A stretch of 64,000 nt of DNA from Streptomyces umbrinus (GTDB lineage: Bacteria; Actinomycetota; Actinomycetes; Streptomycetales; Streptomycetaceae), in assembly GCF_030817415.1 (NCBI RefSeq), contig NZ_JAUSZI010000002.1, forward strand, positions 6,014,001 to 6,078,000. Reading direction: 5' to 3'. Position 1 is the stretch's first letter. Each line of letters opens with the position of its first letter. The notes beneath the pieces were generated by a model that saw only the letters and a program-made list of their open reading frames with translations, had not been told where the DNA came from and did not search any database. A program made the translations under genes and the position numbers. This document shows, in pieces, positions 56,886-64,000 of this stretch.

Positions 56886-57349
56886 ACCACAGGAGACCGG
56901 GTCTCCACCAGAACGAAAGTTCCGGTGGGGGCCCGTTCTTCGTTCCCCGGAACATACACAGACAGCCCCTGCGCCCCGACCGACGCCATGACGGCACAGG
57001 CCCCTGGCGGTGAGGTATCTCACGGTCGGGGGCCTGCTTTGTGTGGGCCGGGTCTTCACTGGGTCAGGGCCGGGGAGGTGTCGCGGGGTGGGTCGACCTG
57101 GCGGAGCGACTGGCCGTCGGGTGCCCGGTTGGTCGCCCGGTCCACCGGCTGGAACCCAGACGGCATCGAAGATACGAATCCGCAGGTCAGGGCATGATTG
57201 CATGATCATTCGAGCCGGTGCGCGCGTTGACCCGATGCGGAACAACTCTCCTCAGACGCTGCCTCGTTATGGAAAGGCGTGTGCGCATCTGTACGTCAAC
57301 GGGGTGCGCCGGGTGAGTCAGTGCCACCACATCACGAAGTGAGCCGTTC
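56886..57349. other. Intergenic region after tRNA-Leu
   Basis: 464 bases. A hairpin CCACCAGAAC / GTTCCGGTGG (56904-56929) follows the tRNA and may terminate it. A frame at 57010-57342 lacks a ribosome site and family features. Nothing else was recognised. Confidence 0.4.
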
Positions 57350-57583
57350 ATGATTGATCAGCAGGCGGGCCGGGACCGGGCTCGGGATGTGCGACTGCGG
57401 TGGGTCGGGGTCGCGGCGTTCGTCGGGGGGCTGGTGGTGACACTGGCTTTCTTCGGCTTCTTCCCCGGGCTTCCGCATGTCATCGACTGGGGGACGATCG
57501 TCGTCGCTGTCCTTGTCGGGGGGCTCGTCCGGTGGGTTTGTCAGGCCTGGATGAAGAAGAAGCAGGGCGGCACGAGCCTGTGA
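57350..57583 (+). CDS. Small two-helix membrane protein
   Basis: A 77-residue protein starting at ATG 57350. The basic N-terminus (DQQAGRDRARDVRLRW) is followed by two hydrophobic helices (VGVAAFVGGLVVTLAFFGFF and WGTIVVAVLVGGLVRWVCQA) and a Lys-rich end (WMKKKQGGTSL). Topology places both termini in the cytoplasm. The ribosome site is weak (GTGAGCC). No family was recognised; the hydrophobic pattern and charge bias support a real gene. Confidence 0.55.
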   Translation: MIDQQAGRDRARDVRLRWVGVAAFVGGLVVTLAFFGFFPGLPHVIDWGTIVVAVLVGGLVRWVCQAWMKKKQGGTSL

Positions 57584-57688
57584 AACAGCAGGATCCGTGG
57601 CGGGATCGAGTCCCTTCGGCCCTGCGGCGCGCGGCCCGTGCGGGCAGGGCCTAGGGTGCCGGTCCGGCTGAGTGGTGGGAGTGGGCTC

Positions 57689-58363
57689 GTGAAGGTGATC
57701 CTCTTTGGGGCGACCGGGATGGTCGGGCAGGGGGTTCTGCGGGAGTGTCTGCGGGACTCGGGTGTGGAGAGTGTGCTGGTGGTCGGGCGGTCGGCGGTGG
57801 GGGTCTCGCATCCGAAGCTGCGGGAGGTCGTGCGGACCGATCTCATGGATCTCGGCGGGCTCGAGGGCGAGCTCTCCGGGTACGACGCCTGCTTCTTCTG
57901 CCTCGGGGTTTCGTCGGCGGGCATGAAGGAGGACGCGTACCGGAAGGTCACATACGACCTCACGCTCGAGGTGGCGCGTTCGCTGGGCCGCTGGAATCCG
58001 GGGCTGACCTTCTGTTACGTGTCCGGGCAGGGGACCGACGGCTCCGGGCAGGGGCGTGTGATGTGGGCGCGGGTCAAGGGGGAGACGGAGAACGCGCTGC
58101 TCGCCCTGGACGGTGTGGAGGCGTACATGTTCCGGCCCGGGCTCATCCAGCCGCTGCACGGAATCCGGTCGAAGACCCGGGTGTACCGGGTGATGTACGC
58201 GTTGACCGGGCCCCTGCTGCCCGTCCTGCGGAAGCTGGCGCCCCGGCGGATCACCACGACCGAACAGGTGGGTCTGGCGATGATCGCGGTGGCCCGGGAC
58301 GGGGCGGCCGAGCGGGTGCTGGAGACGGACGGGATCAACCGGGCGGCGGCAGCGGCCGCGTAG
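57689..58363 (+). CDS. NAD(P)-binding epimerase/SDR-like protein
   Basis: A 224-residue Rossmann-fold protein. N-terminal nucleotide motif VILFGATGMVGQGVLRECL; further landmarks are CFFCLGVSSAGM, YVSGQGTDGSGQGRVMWARV with a Lys in the YxxxK-like position replaced by the RVKGETE helix, and FRPGLIQPLHG. It resembles the atypical extended SDR group often annotated as NAD(P)H-binding or epimerase. The substrate is unknown. GTG 57689 gives the motif at the very N-terminus. Confidence 0.82.
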   Translation: MKVILFGATGMVGQGVLRECLRDSGVESVLVVGRSAVGVSHPKLREVVRTDLMDLGGLEGELSGYDACFFCLGVSSAGMKEDAYRKVTYDLTLEVARSLGRWNPGLTFCYVSGQGTDGSGQGRVMWARVKGETENALLALDGVEAYMFRPGLIQPLHGIRSKTRVYRVMYALTGPLLPVLRKLAPRRITTTEQVGLAMIAVARDGAAERVLETDGINRAAAAAA

Positions 58364-58452
58364 GGGCGACTTCCGTCGATGCGGCCCCGGGGGAAATGGG
58401 TCTCCTAGGGATGCCCGTCAGGGAAAGTGCCCTCTCCGTAGAGGGTGAAGAA

Positions 58453-58497
58453 CGGTCGTGCGGCGCCGCTTCGGGAGCCTTGGGCGCCGCACGACCG
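58453..58497. terminator. Bidirectional terminator
   Basis: 15-bp perfect arms CGGTCGTGCGGCGCC (58453-58467) and GGCGCCGCACGACCG (58483-58497) between the convergent SDR and azoreductase genes. Confidence 0.88.
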
Positions 58498-58537
58498 GGG
58501 TGCGTGGCCACGTGGTGCGTGCTCACGCGGTGAAGCG

Positions 58538-59197
58538 TCAGGCCGCCTTGGACGTGAGCTGGTCGGTGAGGGTCCTGGCCTTGTCGGCCGCCTCCTGCAG
58601 AGCCTTGGCGCGGGAGGCCTCGAAGAGCGGGACCAGCTCGGACATCGCCGGCATGTGCGGGGCCATCGTGAGCTCCGGGACGATGAATTCGAGGTCCAGG
58701 CCGAGCATGTCCTTGAGGATGGCCTCCAGATAGTTCTGCACGTACTCGTAGCCCTCGCGCGGGGTGCCCGGCGCGTACGAGCCGCCGCGGCTGGCCACGA
58801 CGGTGACCGGGGTGCCCTTGGCGGACGGGGTATCGCCCGCGGTACGGCCGATGAGGATCACGTTGTCCAGCCACGCCTTGAGGGTCGACGGGATCGAGAG
58901 GTTGTACATGGGCGCGCCGATCAGCACGGCGTCCGCCTGCTCCAGTTCCTCGATGAACTTCACGCGCGCGGCGAAGGCGGCGGCCTGCTCCGGAGTGTGC
59001 TCGGACGGATCGGCGAAGCCGGCGCTGTGGGCGTCGGCGGTGATGTGCGGCACGGGATTCACGGAGAGGTCGCGGTAGATCACCGTGCCCTCCGGGTGCT
59101 GCTCCTCCCAGGTCTTGCGGAAGGCGTCCGTGACGGCGCGGGACGCCGAGGCGGGACCCGGGAAGACGGACGAGTCCAGGTGCAGCAGGGTGGCCAT
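58538..59197 (-). CDS. FMN-dependent NADH-azoreductase (AzoR-type)
   Basis: A 219-residue flavodoxin-like quinone/azo reductase. FMN-binding segments: LHLDSSVFPGPASASRAVTD, the PMYNLSIPSTLKAWLDNV motif (residues about 95-112) and VASRGGSYAPG. These enzymes reduce quinones and azo compounds with NADH. ATG 59197 follows TGGAGAACTC. It is divergent from the HxlR gene, the usual arrangement for quinone-responsive control. Confidence 0.9.
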   Translation of the reverse strand: MATLLHLDSSVFPGPASASRAVTDAFRKTWEEQHPEGTVIYRDLSVNPVPHITADAHSAGFADPSEHTPEQAAAFAARVKFIEELEQADAVLIGAPMYNLSIPSTLKAWLDNVILIGRTAGDTPSAKGTPVTVVASRGGSYAPGTPREGYEYVQNYLEAILKDMLGLDLEFIVPELTMAPHMPAMSELVPLFEASRAKALQEAADKARTLTDQLTSKAA

Positions 59198-59395
59198 GAG
59201 TTCTCCAGTGAGGGTGGTTCGGCGATGTGGTTCGACGGAGCGTTGTCGGACAGGTGCGCCGAGGCAGCGCTGTGCTCTTGGCAGCCCGGGCACGGTGTGA
59301 CCCGTCGCCATGAGCTGCGCTTCTGTTCGTAACTATGAATAACACAGTCACTTACTTTTTTTCACTCCCTCACGGGAGACCAGTACCCTGAAGGC

Positions 59396-59767
59396 ATGGC
59401 GGTCCAGGAAAACCACGACGCTGCGTCGTGCAGGCGGGTGGACAAAGGCATCACCCAGGTCTTCCAGGTGCTCGGAAAGCGCTGGACGGGCCCGATCGTG
59501 GCCGTGCTCCTGCCCGCCCCCGTGCACTTCGCCGACCTGCGCCGTGCCATCCCCGGCATCAGCGAGCGCATGCTCTCCGACCGGCTCACCGAGCTGGCGA
59601 CGGTCGGGCTGGTGGTGCGCGAGGTCGACGACGGGCCGCCGCTGCGGGTCTCCTACCGGCTGACGGAGGCGGGGGCGGCGCTGGAGCCCGCGCTGGGGGA
59701 GCTGGGAGCCTGGGCGAAGACGTATCTGGCGGAGGACGGGCGCTGTCAGGAGCAGTTCCGGCGCTAG
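59396..59767 (+). CDS. HxlR-family transcriptional regulator
   Basis: A 123-residue winged-helix regulator with the HxlR pattern: Cys near the N-terminus (AASCRRVDKG, the redox or quinone-sensing position in family members), VLGKRWTGPIVAVLL, FADLRRAIPGISERMLSDRL, and the wing VREVDDGPPLRVSYRLTEAG. Divergent from the azoreductase with a 198-base gap, so it most likely controls that gene. ATG 59396. Confidence 0.9.
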   Translation: MAVQENHDAASCRRVDKGITQVFQVLGKRWTGPIVAVLLPAPVHFADLRRAIPGISERMLSDRLTELATVGLVVREVDDGPPLRVSYRLTEAGAALEPALGELGAWAKTYLAEDGRCQEQFRR

Positions 59768-59913
59768 CACCTGCACCGCCTGCGAGCTGCCTTTGGCGCT
59801 GAGCTGGGGTGTTTTCCACAGGTGCGGAGTTGTCCACAGGGGCTCACGCGGATCGCTGCCCGGCGGTACGGTCGTCTCGAAATTGATGTTCGTGTGCGGG
59901 GGAGGCGGTTCGG

Positions 59914-61347
59914 GTGAGCGAGACCGGTGGTGTGGTGGCCGGGGCGGCAAGGGTTCCGGCGGTGCGCGGGTTCGCGCGGCTGTCCGGCGAGGGCTCGGCC
60001 AAGGGGCACGGCTCGCCGAAGGATGAGGGCAAGGCGCTGCGAGGCAGCGTCCCGCGCAGCGCGCACGCCTCCATCGACACGAACGGCGACCGCCCGGACG
60101 CGGTGACCGCGGTCGACGCGTCCAACCACGGCCGGATCTCCGAGCTCACGCCGATACGGGTCGGCCGGATGGCGGCCACACCCTTCGCCTTCCTGCGCGG
60201 TTCGGCCGGGCTCATGGCCTACGACCTGGCGCGTACACCGCTGACCGGCATCGGCGCCCAGATCTGCGGCGACGCGCACGCGGCGAACTTCGGTCTGTAC
60301 GGGGACGCGCGCGGCGGCCTCGTCATAGACCTGAACGACTTCGACGAAACGGTCCACGGGCCGTGGGAGTGGGACCTCAAGCGGCTCACGACCTCGCTGG
60401 TGCTCGCCGCCCGGGAGGCGGGGGCGGACGAGGACACCTGCCGCAAGGCGGCGTACTTCGCGACCGGTTCGTACCGGCGCACCATGCGGCTGCTCGCCAA
60501 GCTCCCGGTCCTGGACGCGTGGAACGCCATCGCGGACGAGGAGCTGGTCTCGCACACCGACGCCCACGATCTGCTCGGCACGCTGGAGCGGGTCTCGGAG
60601 AAGGCCCGTGGCAACACCAGTGGGCGGTTCGCGGCCAAGTCGACCGAGGTCGTGGAGGGCGGCGGGCGCCGCTTCGTCGACGCCCCGCCGGTGCTGCGAC
60701 GCGTGCCGGACGACGAGGCCGCCGGGGTCGCGCGGTCACTGGAGGAGTATCTGGCCACGCTCTCCGAGGACCGTCTCCCGCTCCTCGCGCGGTACGAGGT
60801 GCACGATGTGGCGTTCCGCGTGGTCGGCACGGGCAGCGTGGGCACCCGCTCGTACGTGGTGCTGCTCCTCGACCACCGCGGTGAGGCCCTCGTCCTCCAG
60901 GTGAAGGAAGCCCGTACGTCAGTCCTGGTGCCGCATCTGGCGACGGCCGGCCTCGTGGTGCCCGAGGTCGAGCACGAGGGCCGCCGGGTCGTCCTCGGCC
61001 AGAAGCGGATGCAGGTCGTCAGCGACATCCTCCTCGGCTGGACGTCGGTCGAGGGGCGCCCCTTCCAGGTGCGGCAGTTCCGCAACCGCAAGGGCAGCGT
61101 CGATCCCGCGGCGCTGGCCGCGGACCAGATAGACGACTACGCCCGGATGACGGGAGCCCTGCTTGCACGGGCGCACTCGCACAGCGCCGATCCACGGCTC
61201 ATCGCGGGGTACTGCGGCAAGAGCGAGGAACTGGACGAGGCGGTCGCGACCTTCTCGGTGGCCTACGCGGACCGGACCGAGGCCGACCACGCGGAGCTGG
61301 TGGCGGCCGTGCGGGCGGGACGGATCGAGGGAGAACTGGGGGTCTGA
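59914..61347 (+). CDS. DUF2252 family protein (kinase-like fold)
   Basis: A 477-residue protein. The DUF2252 core shows RGSAGLMAYDLARTPLTG, ICGDAHAANFGLYGD (about residue 118) and VIDLNDFDETVHGPWEWDLK (about 136-155). GDxHxxN...DFD is the catalytic/metal arrangement of aminoglycoside-phosphotransferase-like kinases, so phosphotransfer to a small molecule is plausible but unproven. GTG 59914 is preceded by GGGAGGCGG. A perfect TTGTCCACA (59830-59838) lies in front of the gene. Confidence 0.85.
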   Translation: MSETGGVVAGAARVPAVRGFARLSGEGSAKGHGSPKDEGKALRGSVPRSAHASIDTNGDRPDAVTAVDASNHGRISELTPIRVGRMAATPFAFLRGSAGLMAYDLARTPLTGIGAQICGDAHAANFGLYGDARGGLVIDLNDFDETVHGPWEWDLKRLTTSLVLAAREAGADEDTCRKAAYFATGSYRRTMRLLAKLPVLDAWNAIADEELVSHTDAHDLLGTLERVSEKARGNTSGRFAAKSTEVVEGGGRRFVDAPPVLRRVPDDEAAGVARSLEEYLATLSEDRLPLLARYEVHDVAFRVVGTGSVGTRSYVVLLLDHRGEALVLQVKEARTSVLVPHLATAGLVVPEVEHEGRRVVLGQKRMQVVSDILLGWTSVEGRPFQVRQFRNRKGSVDPAALAADQIDDYARMTGALLARAHSHSADPRLIAGYCGKSEELDEAVATFSVAYADRTEADHAELVAAVRAGRIEGELGV

Positions 61348-61438
61348 CGGGGCGGCGAAAGCCCGGGGAAGGCGTCCGGGGAAGGCCCCTGGCCAGGCAG
61401 TTCGAATAGGTGGCTGAGCCGTGGCCTAGGCTGGGCGG

Positions 61439-62725
61439 GTGACGACCCCGGAAGCTGATCAGCCCCCGTCCGAGCCCTTCGCGGAACCGGGCTCCGATGA
61501 GCCGCGCGCCGAGAAGGTGCCGTCTGCCGAGTCGGACACCGAGAGGTCCGCCGAGCCGTCTGTTGATGCGTCCACCGAGGCATCCGTTGAGGCAGTTGCC
61601 TCGGCAGCTGTCGAGTCGGACGCTGCCGAGCCGTCGGTTGAGGCGTCTGCCGGGTCGGGCGCCGACGTGCCGCTGTTGTCGGACGTGGCCGGAGGCGGTG
61701 GGGCCGAGGGCGGCGAGTCTGCGGACGGTTCCATCGCGGGTGACCGGTCGGCGGACGCCCCAGCGGTGGGCGCCGAGACGGTGGATGACGAGACAGCGGG
61801 CGACGAGACAGCGGGCGACGAGTCGGTAGGTGGCTCGGCCGCGGACACAGGGTCGGTGGGTGGTTCGACCGTCGACGACGGGACGGTCGGCGGCTCGACG
61901 GCCGGTGACGCGTCCGCCGGTGACGCCAGTGACGAAGAGCAGACGCGGCCCGAGGCGCGGCTGGAGCGGGCCGTTCGGGCGGCCGAGCAGGCGTTGATCG
62001 AGTTCGAGATCGCGGTGGAGACGTTCCGGGTCGAGGTGGAGAACTTCTCCCGGCTGCACCACCAGAAGCTCGGCCCGATGTACTCGCGGCTCGACGAGCT
62101 GGACGCGCAGATCGCCGAGGCACGGGCCGCGAGCACCGGGGACCCGGAGGACGTGCGCAAGGCGCAGGAGGCACGGGCCCGCGTCATGCCGATGCCTGGG
62201 ATCGAGGAGTTGTTCCACGACTGGCTCGACTCGGACGGGCTGTCCCCGGAGGCCTCGGCCATGCTGACCGAGCAGCCGGTGCGGCCGCCGCAGCGGGTCC
62301 GGCCGAGCGACGAGGCCCGCAAGCTCTACCGGGAGCTGGTCCGCAAGGCGCACCCCGACCTGGCGCAGGACGACACGGAGCGCGCGCGGCGCGACGAGTT
62401 CATCTCCCGGGTCAACGCGGCGTACAGCCGTGGGGACGAGCCCCTGCTCCGGGAGCTGTCCGAGGAATGGGCCGCGGGGCCTGTGGCCGAGGAGTGGCGC
62501 CCGAGCCGCAGCGAGGAGCTCTACGCCCGTCTCGAATGGCTCGCCCAGCGCAAGGAACTGCTCGCCCTCGTGGCCCGTGACCTGGAGGAGAGCGCGATCG
62601 GCGCGATGCTCAAGATCGCGCCGGACGACCCCGACCGGCTGCTGGAGGAGATCGCCGAGCAGCTGCTGGCGCAGGTCAGCGAACGGGAGGCCGAGCTGGC
62701 GGGCCTGCTCGGCAGCGGGGCCTGA
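61439..62725 (+). CDS. J-domain protein with long acidic N-terminus
   Basis: A 428-residue protein. Residues 1-165 are Ala/Ser/Asp/Glu-rich with degenerate repeats (GDETAGDETAGDES, VGGSTVDDGTVGGS), disordered. A helical region (ARLERAVRAAEQALIEFEIA..) precedes a J-domain-like segment with the HPD motif in LVRKAHPDLAQDD (about residue 305) and NAAYSRGDEPLLRELSEEW. The C-terminal 90 residues are helical. J domains stimulate DnaK-type chaperones. GTG 61439 lies 92 bases after the DUF2252 stop, same strand. Confidence 0.82.
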   Translation: MTTPEADQPPSEPFAEPGSDEPRAEKVPSAESDTERSAEPSVDASTEASVEAVASAAVESDAAEPSVEASAGSGADVPLLSDVAGGGGAEGGESADGSIAGDRSADAPAVGAETVDDETAGDETAGDESVGGSAADTGSVGGSTVDDGTVGGSTAGDASAGDASDEEQTRPEARLERAVRAAEQALIEFEIAVETFRVEVENFSRLHHQKLGPMYSRLDELDAQIAEARAASTGDPEDVRKAQEARARVMPMPGIEELFHDWLDSDGLSPEASAMLTEQPVRPPQRVRPSDEARKLYRELVRKAHPDLAQDDTERARRDEFISRVNAAYSRGDEPLLRELSEEWAAGPVAEEWRPSRSEELYARLEWLAQRKELLALVARDLEESAIGAMLKIAPDDPDRLLEEIAEQLLAQVSEREAELAGLLGSGA

Positions 62726-62822
62726 GGGCAGGTTTCCGGTGACGTCGGCCCTGGGAACCGCGGCCCCCGTCCGCGTACACCGGGGCGAGCTGCGGGATGG
62801 CGCGGTCGGGTAGCGTCGGGGC

Positions 62823-63170
62823 ATGAGTTTCGGAGCTGGTGTGCCCACGGTCGAGGTCTCGGATCTCGCGGACGGTGACTTCCTGCTGGACGTCCGGGAG
62901 GACGACGAGTGGCAGGCGGGTCACGCCGAAGGGGCGCTGCACATTCCCATCAGTGACTTCGTCGCACGCTACGGCGAGCTGACCGAGGCGGCGCCGCAGG
63001 ACGGCAGGGTCCATGTGATCTGCCGCTCCGGGGGCCGTTCGGCACAGGTCGCGATGTACCTGGTCCAGCAGGGCATCGACGCGGTGAACGTCGACGGCGG
63101 CATGCAGGTCTGGGCGGCCGCGGGCCGTCCTGTTGTGAACGCGGAGGGACAGTCGGGATTCGTGCTCTAG
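62823..63170 (+). CDS. Rhodanese-like domain protein
   Basis: A 115-residue single-domain sulfurtransferase. FLLDVREDDEWQAGHAEGAL and HIPISDF form the first half, the active-site loop VICRSGGRSAQVA supplies the Cys (about residue 68), and GGMQVWAAAGRPV closes the domain. These proteins carry persulfide sulfur; the partner is unknown. ATG 62823. Confidence 0.92.
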   Translation: MSFGAGVPTVEVSDLADGDFLLDVREDDEWQAGHAEGALHIPISDFVARYGELTEAAPQDGRVHVICRSGGRSAQVAMYLVQQGIDAVNVDGGMQVWAAAGRPVVNAEGQSGFVL

Positions 63171-63227
63171 CCGACCCGGGCGGCCGGGGTTCCCGGCCGC
63201 CCGCCCGCCTGTTTCAAGGTTTCTCAC

Positions 63228-64000
63228 TCAGCCCAAGGGGTGCGCCGCCAGCAGGTCGCCCAGTGCCTCCTCGTGTGCCGCCGCCGGGCCGAGTGAGAGC
63301 TCCAGGTGCTTTGCCCAGGCGTGGTACCGGTGCAGGGGATAGTCGGTGTCCGCGCCGATGCCGCCGTGCAGATGCTGCGCGGTCTGCACGACACGGCGTA
63401 CGCCCTCGGAGGCCCAGATCTTGGCGACGGCGATGTCACCCGACGCGGGGAGCGCCCCGCCTGCCCCCGAGCTGATCCGCCACGCGGCCTGCCAGAGGGT
63501 CGCCTCCATCGCGCGCAGGTCGATGTAGCGGTCGGCGGCCTGCACGGCCACGGCCTGGAACGTGGCGACCGGGAACCCGAACTGCTCCCGTTTGCTGGTG
63601 TATTCGCTCGTCATCCCGAGCACTCCTTCGCCCAGCCCGAGCGCCAGCGCGCACGTCCCGGTGGCGAGCAGGTCACGCAGCGACTCCCAGGCCCCGTCGG
63701 CGTCGATGACGTCACGGGCGGGAACGCGTGCGGAATCCAGCCGGAGTTCGCCGAGCCGCTCGCCCGATGTCGAGAACTGCTCGGCGAGCAGCGCGCCTTC
63801 GTGGACGCGGGGGACCAGTGCGAGCACGGAGCGGCCGGAGTCGGTGCTCAGCGCGGGTACGAGGACGAAGTCCGCGTTCTGCGCCCAGGGGACGGCCGTC
63901 TGCATCCCGTCCAGCACCCACAGGTCGCCCTCCGGGCGCGCGGTCACGGCGAGTTCGGCGCCGTCGTGGCCGGTACGTCCGTTCGCGGCGACCGTCAGGA
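63228..64000 (-). CDS. Acyl-CoA dehydrogenase family protein (partial, N-terminus beyond window)
   Basis: The reading frame is open to the right edge; about 257 C-terminal residues are present. The middle beta domain is seen in VLDGMQTAVPWAQNADFVLV and the C-terminal helical domain in LGLGEGVLGMTSEYTSKREQ, FGFPVATFQAVAVQAADRYI, AAWRISSGAGGA and HLHGGIGADTDYPLHRYHAW, the FAD-contacting acyl-CoA dehydrogenase signature. The usual catalytic Glu position is not identifiable with confidence, as in several actinobacterial variants used in steroid or polyketide metabolism. Substrate unknown. Confidence 0.88.
   Translation of the reverse strand, partial: LTVAANGRTGHDGAELAVTARPEGDLWVLDGMQTAVPWAQNADFVLVPALSTDSGRSVLALVPRVHEGALLAEQFSTSGERLGELRLDSARVPARDVIDADGAWESLRDLLATGTCALALGLGEGVLGMTSEYTSKREQFGFPVATFQAVAVQAADRYIDLRAMEATLWQAAWRISSGAGGALPASGDIAVAKIWASEGVRRVVQTAQHLHGGIGADTDYPLHRYHAWAKHLELSLGPAAAHEEALGDLLAAHPLG

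Noticed and set aside
57010..57342. 110-residue plus-strand frame after tRNA-Leu
   Set aside because: No ribosome site, no hydrophobic or domain pattern.
61199..62848. 549-residue minus-strand frame antisense to the J-domain gene
   Set aside because: Shadow of a GC-rich plus-strand gene with a convincing HPD motif.

Overview
The window is a high-GC actinobacterial chromosome segment and almost certainly comes from a Streptomyces. GTG starts are common. The gene order rnpA-rpmH-dnaA-oriC-dnaN-gnd-recF-dciA-gyrB-gyrA is the classical Streptomyces replication-origin order, with gnd between dnaN and recF. There are many ParB sites (parS, GTTTCACGTGAAAC), and crgA, class E sortases and DLW-39, DUF5324 and DUF6344 proteins are present. 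No rRNA, CRISPR array, transposase or integrase was seen.

Layout. 1-3541: 3' part of murJ and a transmembrane pseudokinase, each interrupted by an apparent one-base insertion. 3754-5210: an AT-richer two-gene islet (lipoprotein, small secreted I36-like protein). 5436-8626: sigM-type ECF sigma factor, zinc-finger anti-sigma factor, and trxB-trxA behind a SigR-type promoter. 8757-15814 (minus strand): GNAT protein, parB-parA, rsmG, jag, yidC, yidD, rnpA, rpmH. 16233-28942 (plus strand): dnaA, oriC with many DnaA boxes, dnaN, gnd, recF, dciA, gyrB, gyrA and a DUF3566 membrane protein. 29133-37896: tRNA-Ile, several small or poorly known proteins, a Ser/Thr kinase, an HTH regulator, tRNA-Ala, and a second ECF sigma operon led by a 52-residue ORF. 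38235-45426: cyclophilin, rhomboid protease, a DnaA-box cluster between convergent genes, crgA, DUF881, and three class E sortases interleaved with a small membrane peptide and a TrpG/PabA amidotransferase. 45517-47564: a second accessory islet with an Mrr-like nuclease fused to a phage-regulator-like N-terminus and a small secreted protein. 48118-56285 (minus strand): the pknB-pbpA-rodA-PP2C-fhaB-fhaA cluster, then tRNA-Leu. 57350-64000: peripheral metabolic genes (SDR-like, azoreductase with HxlR regulator, DUF2252, J-domain protein, rhodanese, partial acyl-CoA dehydrogenase).

How it works together. The core couples replication (DnaA, beta clamp, DciA, gyrase), segregation (ParABS), membrane insertion (YidC/YidD/Jag), and polar growth or division (MurJ, CrgA, RodA, PBP, PknB, PP2C, FhaA/FhaB). 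The order parallels the mycobacterial origin region, where MurJ and the pseudokinase are one protein (MviN). Here they are two adjacent genes, and their expected partners PknB and FhaA lie about 50 kb away. The most unusual items are the split MurJ/pseudokinase module, the off-origin DnaA-box cluster beside crgA, the sensor-nuclease fusion, the small ORF coupled to the second ECF sigma factor, and a spaced repeat/palindrome element upstream of fhaA.
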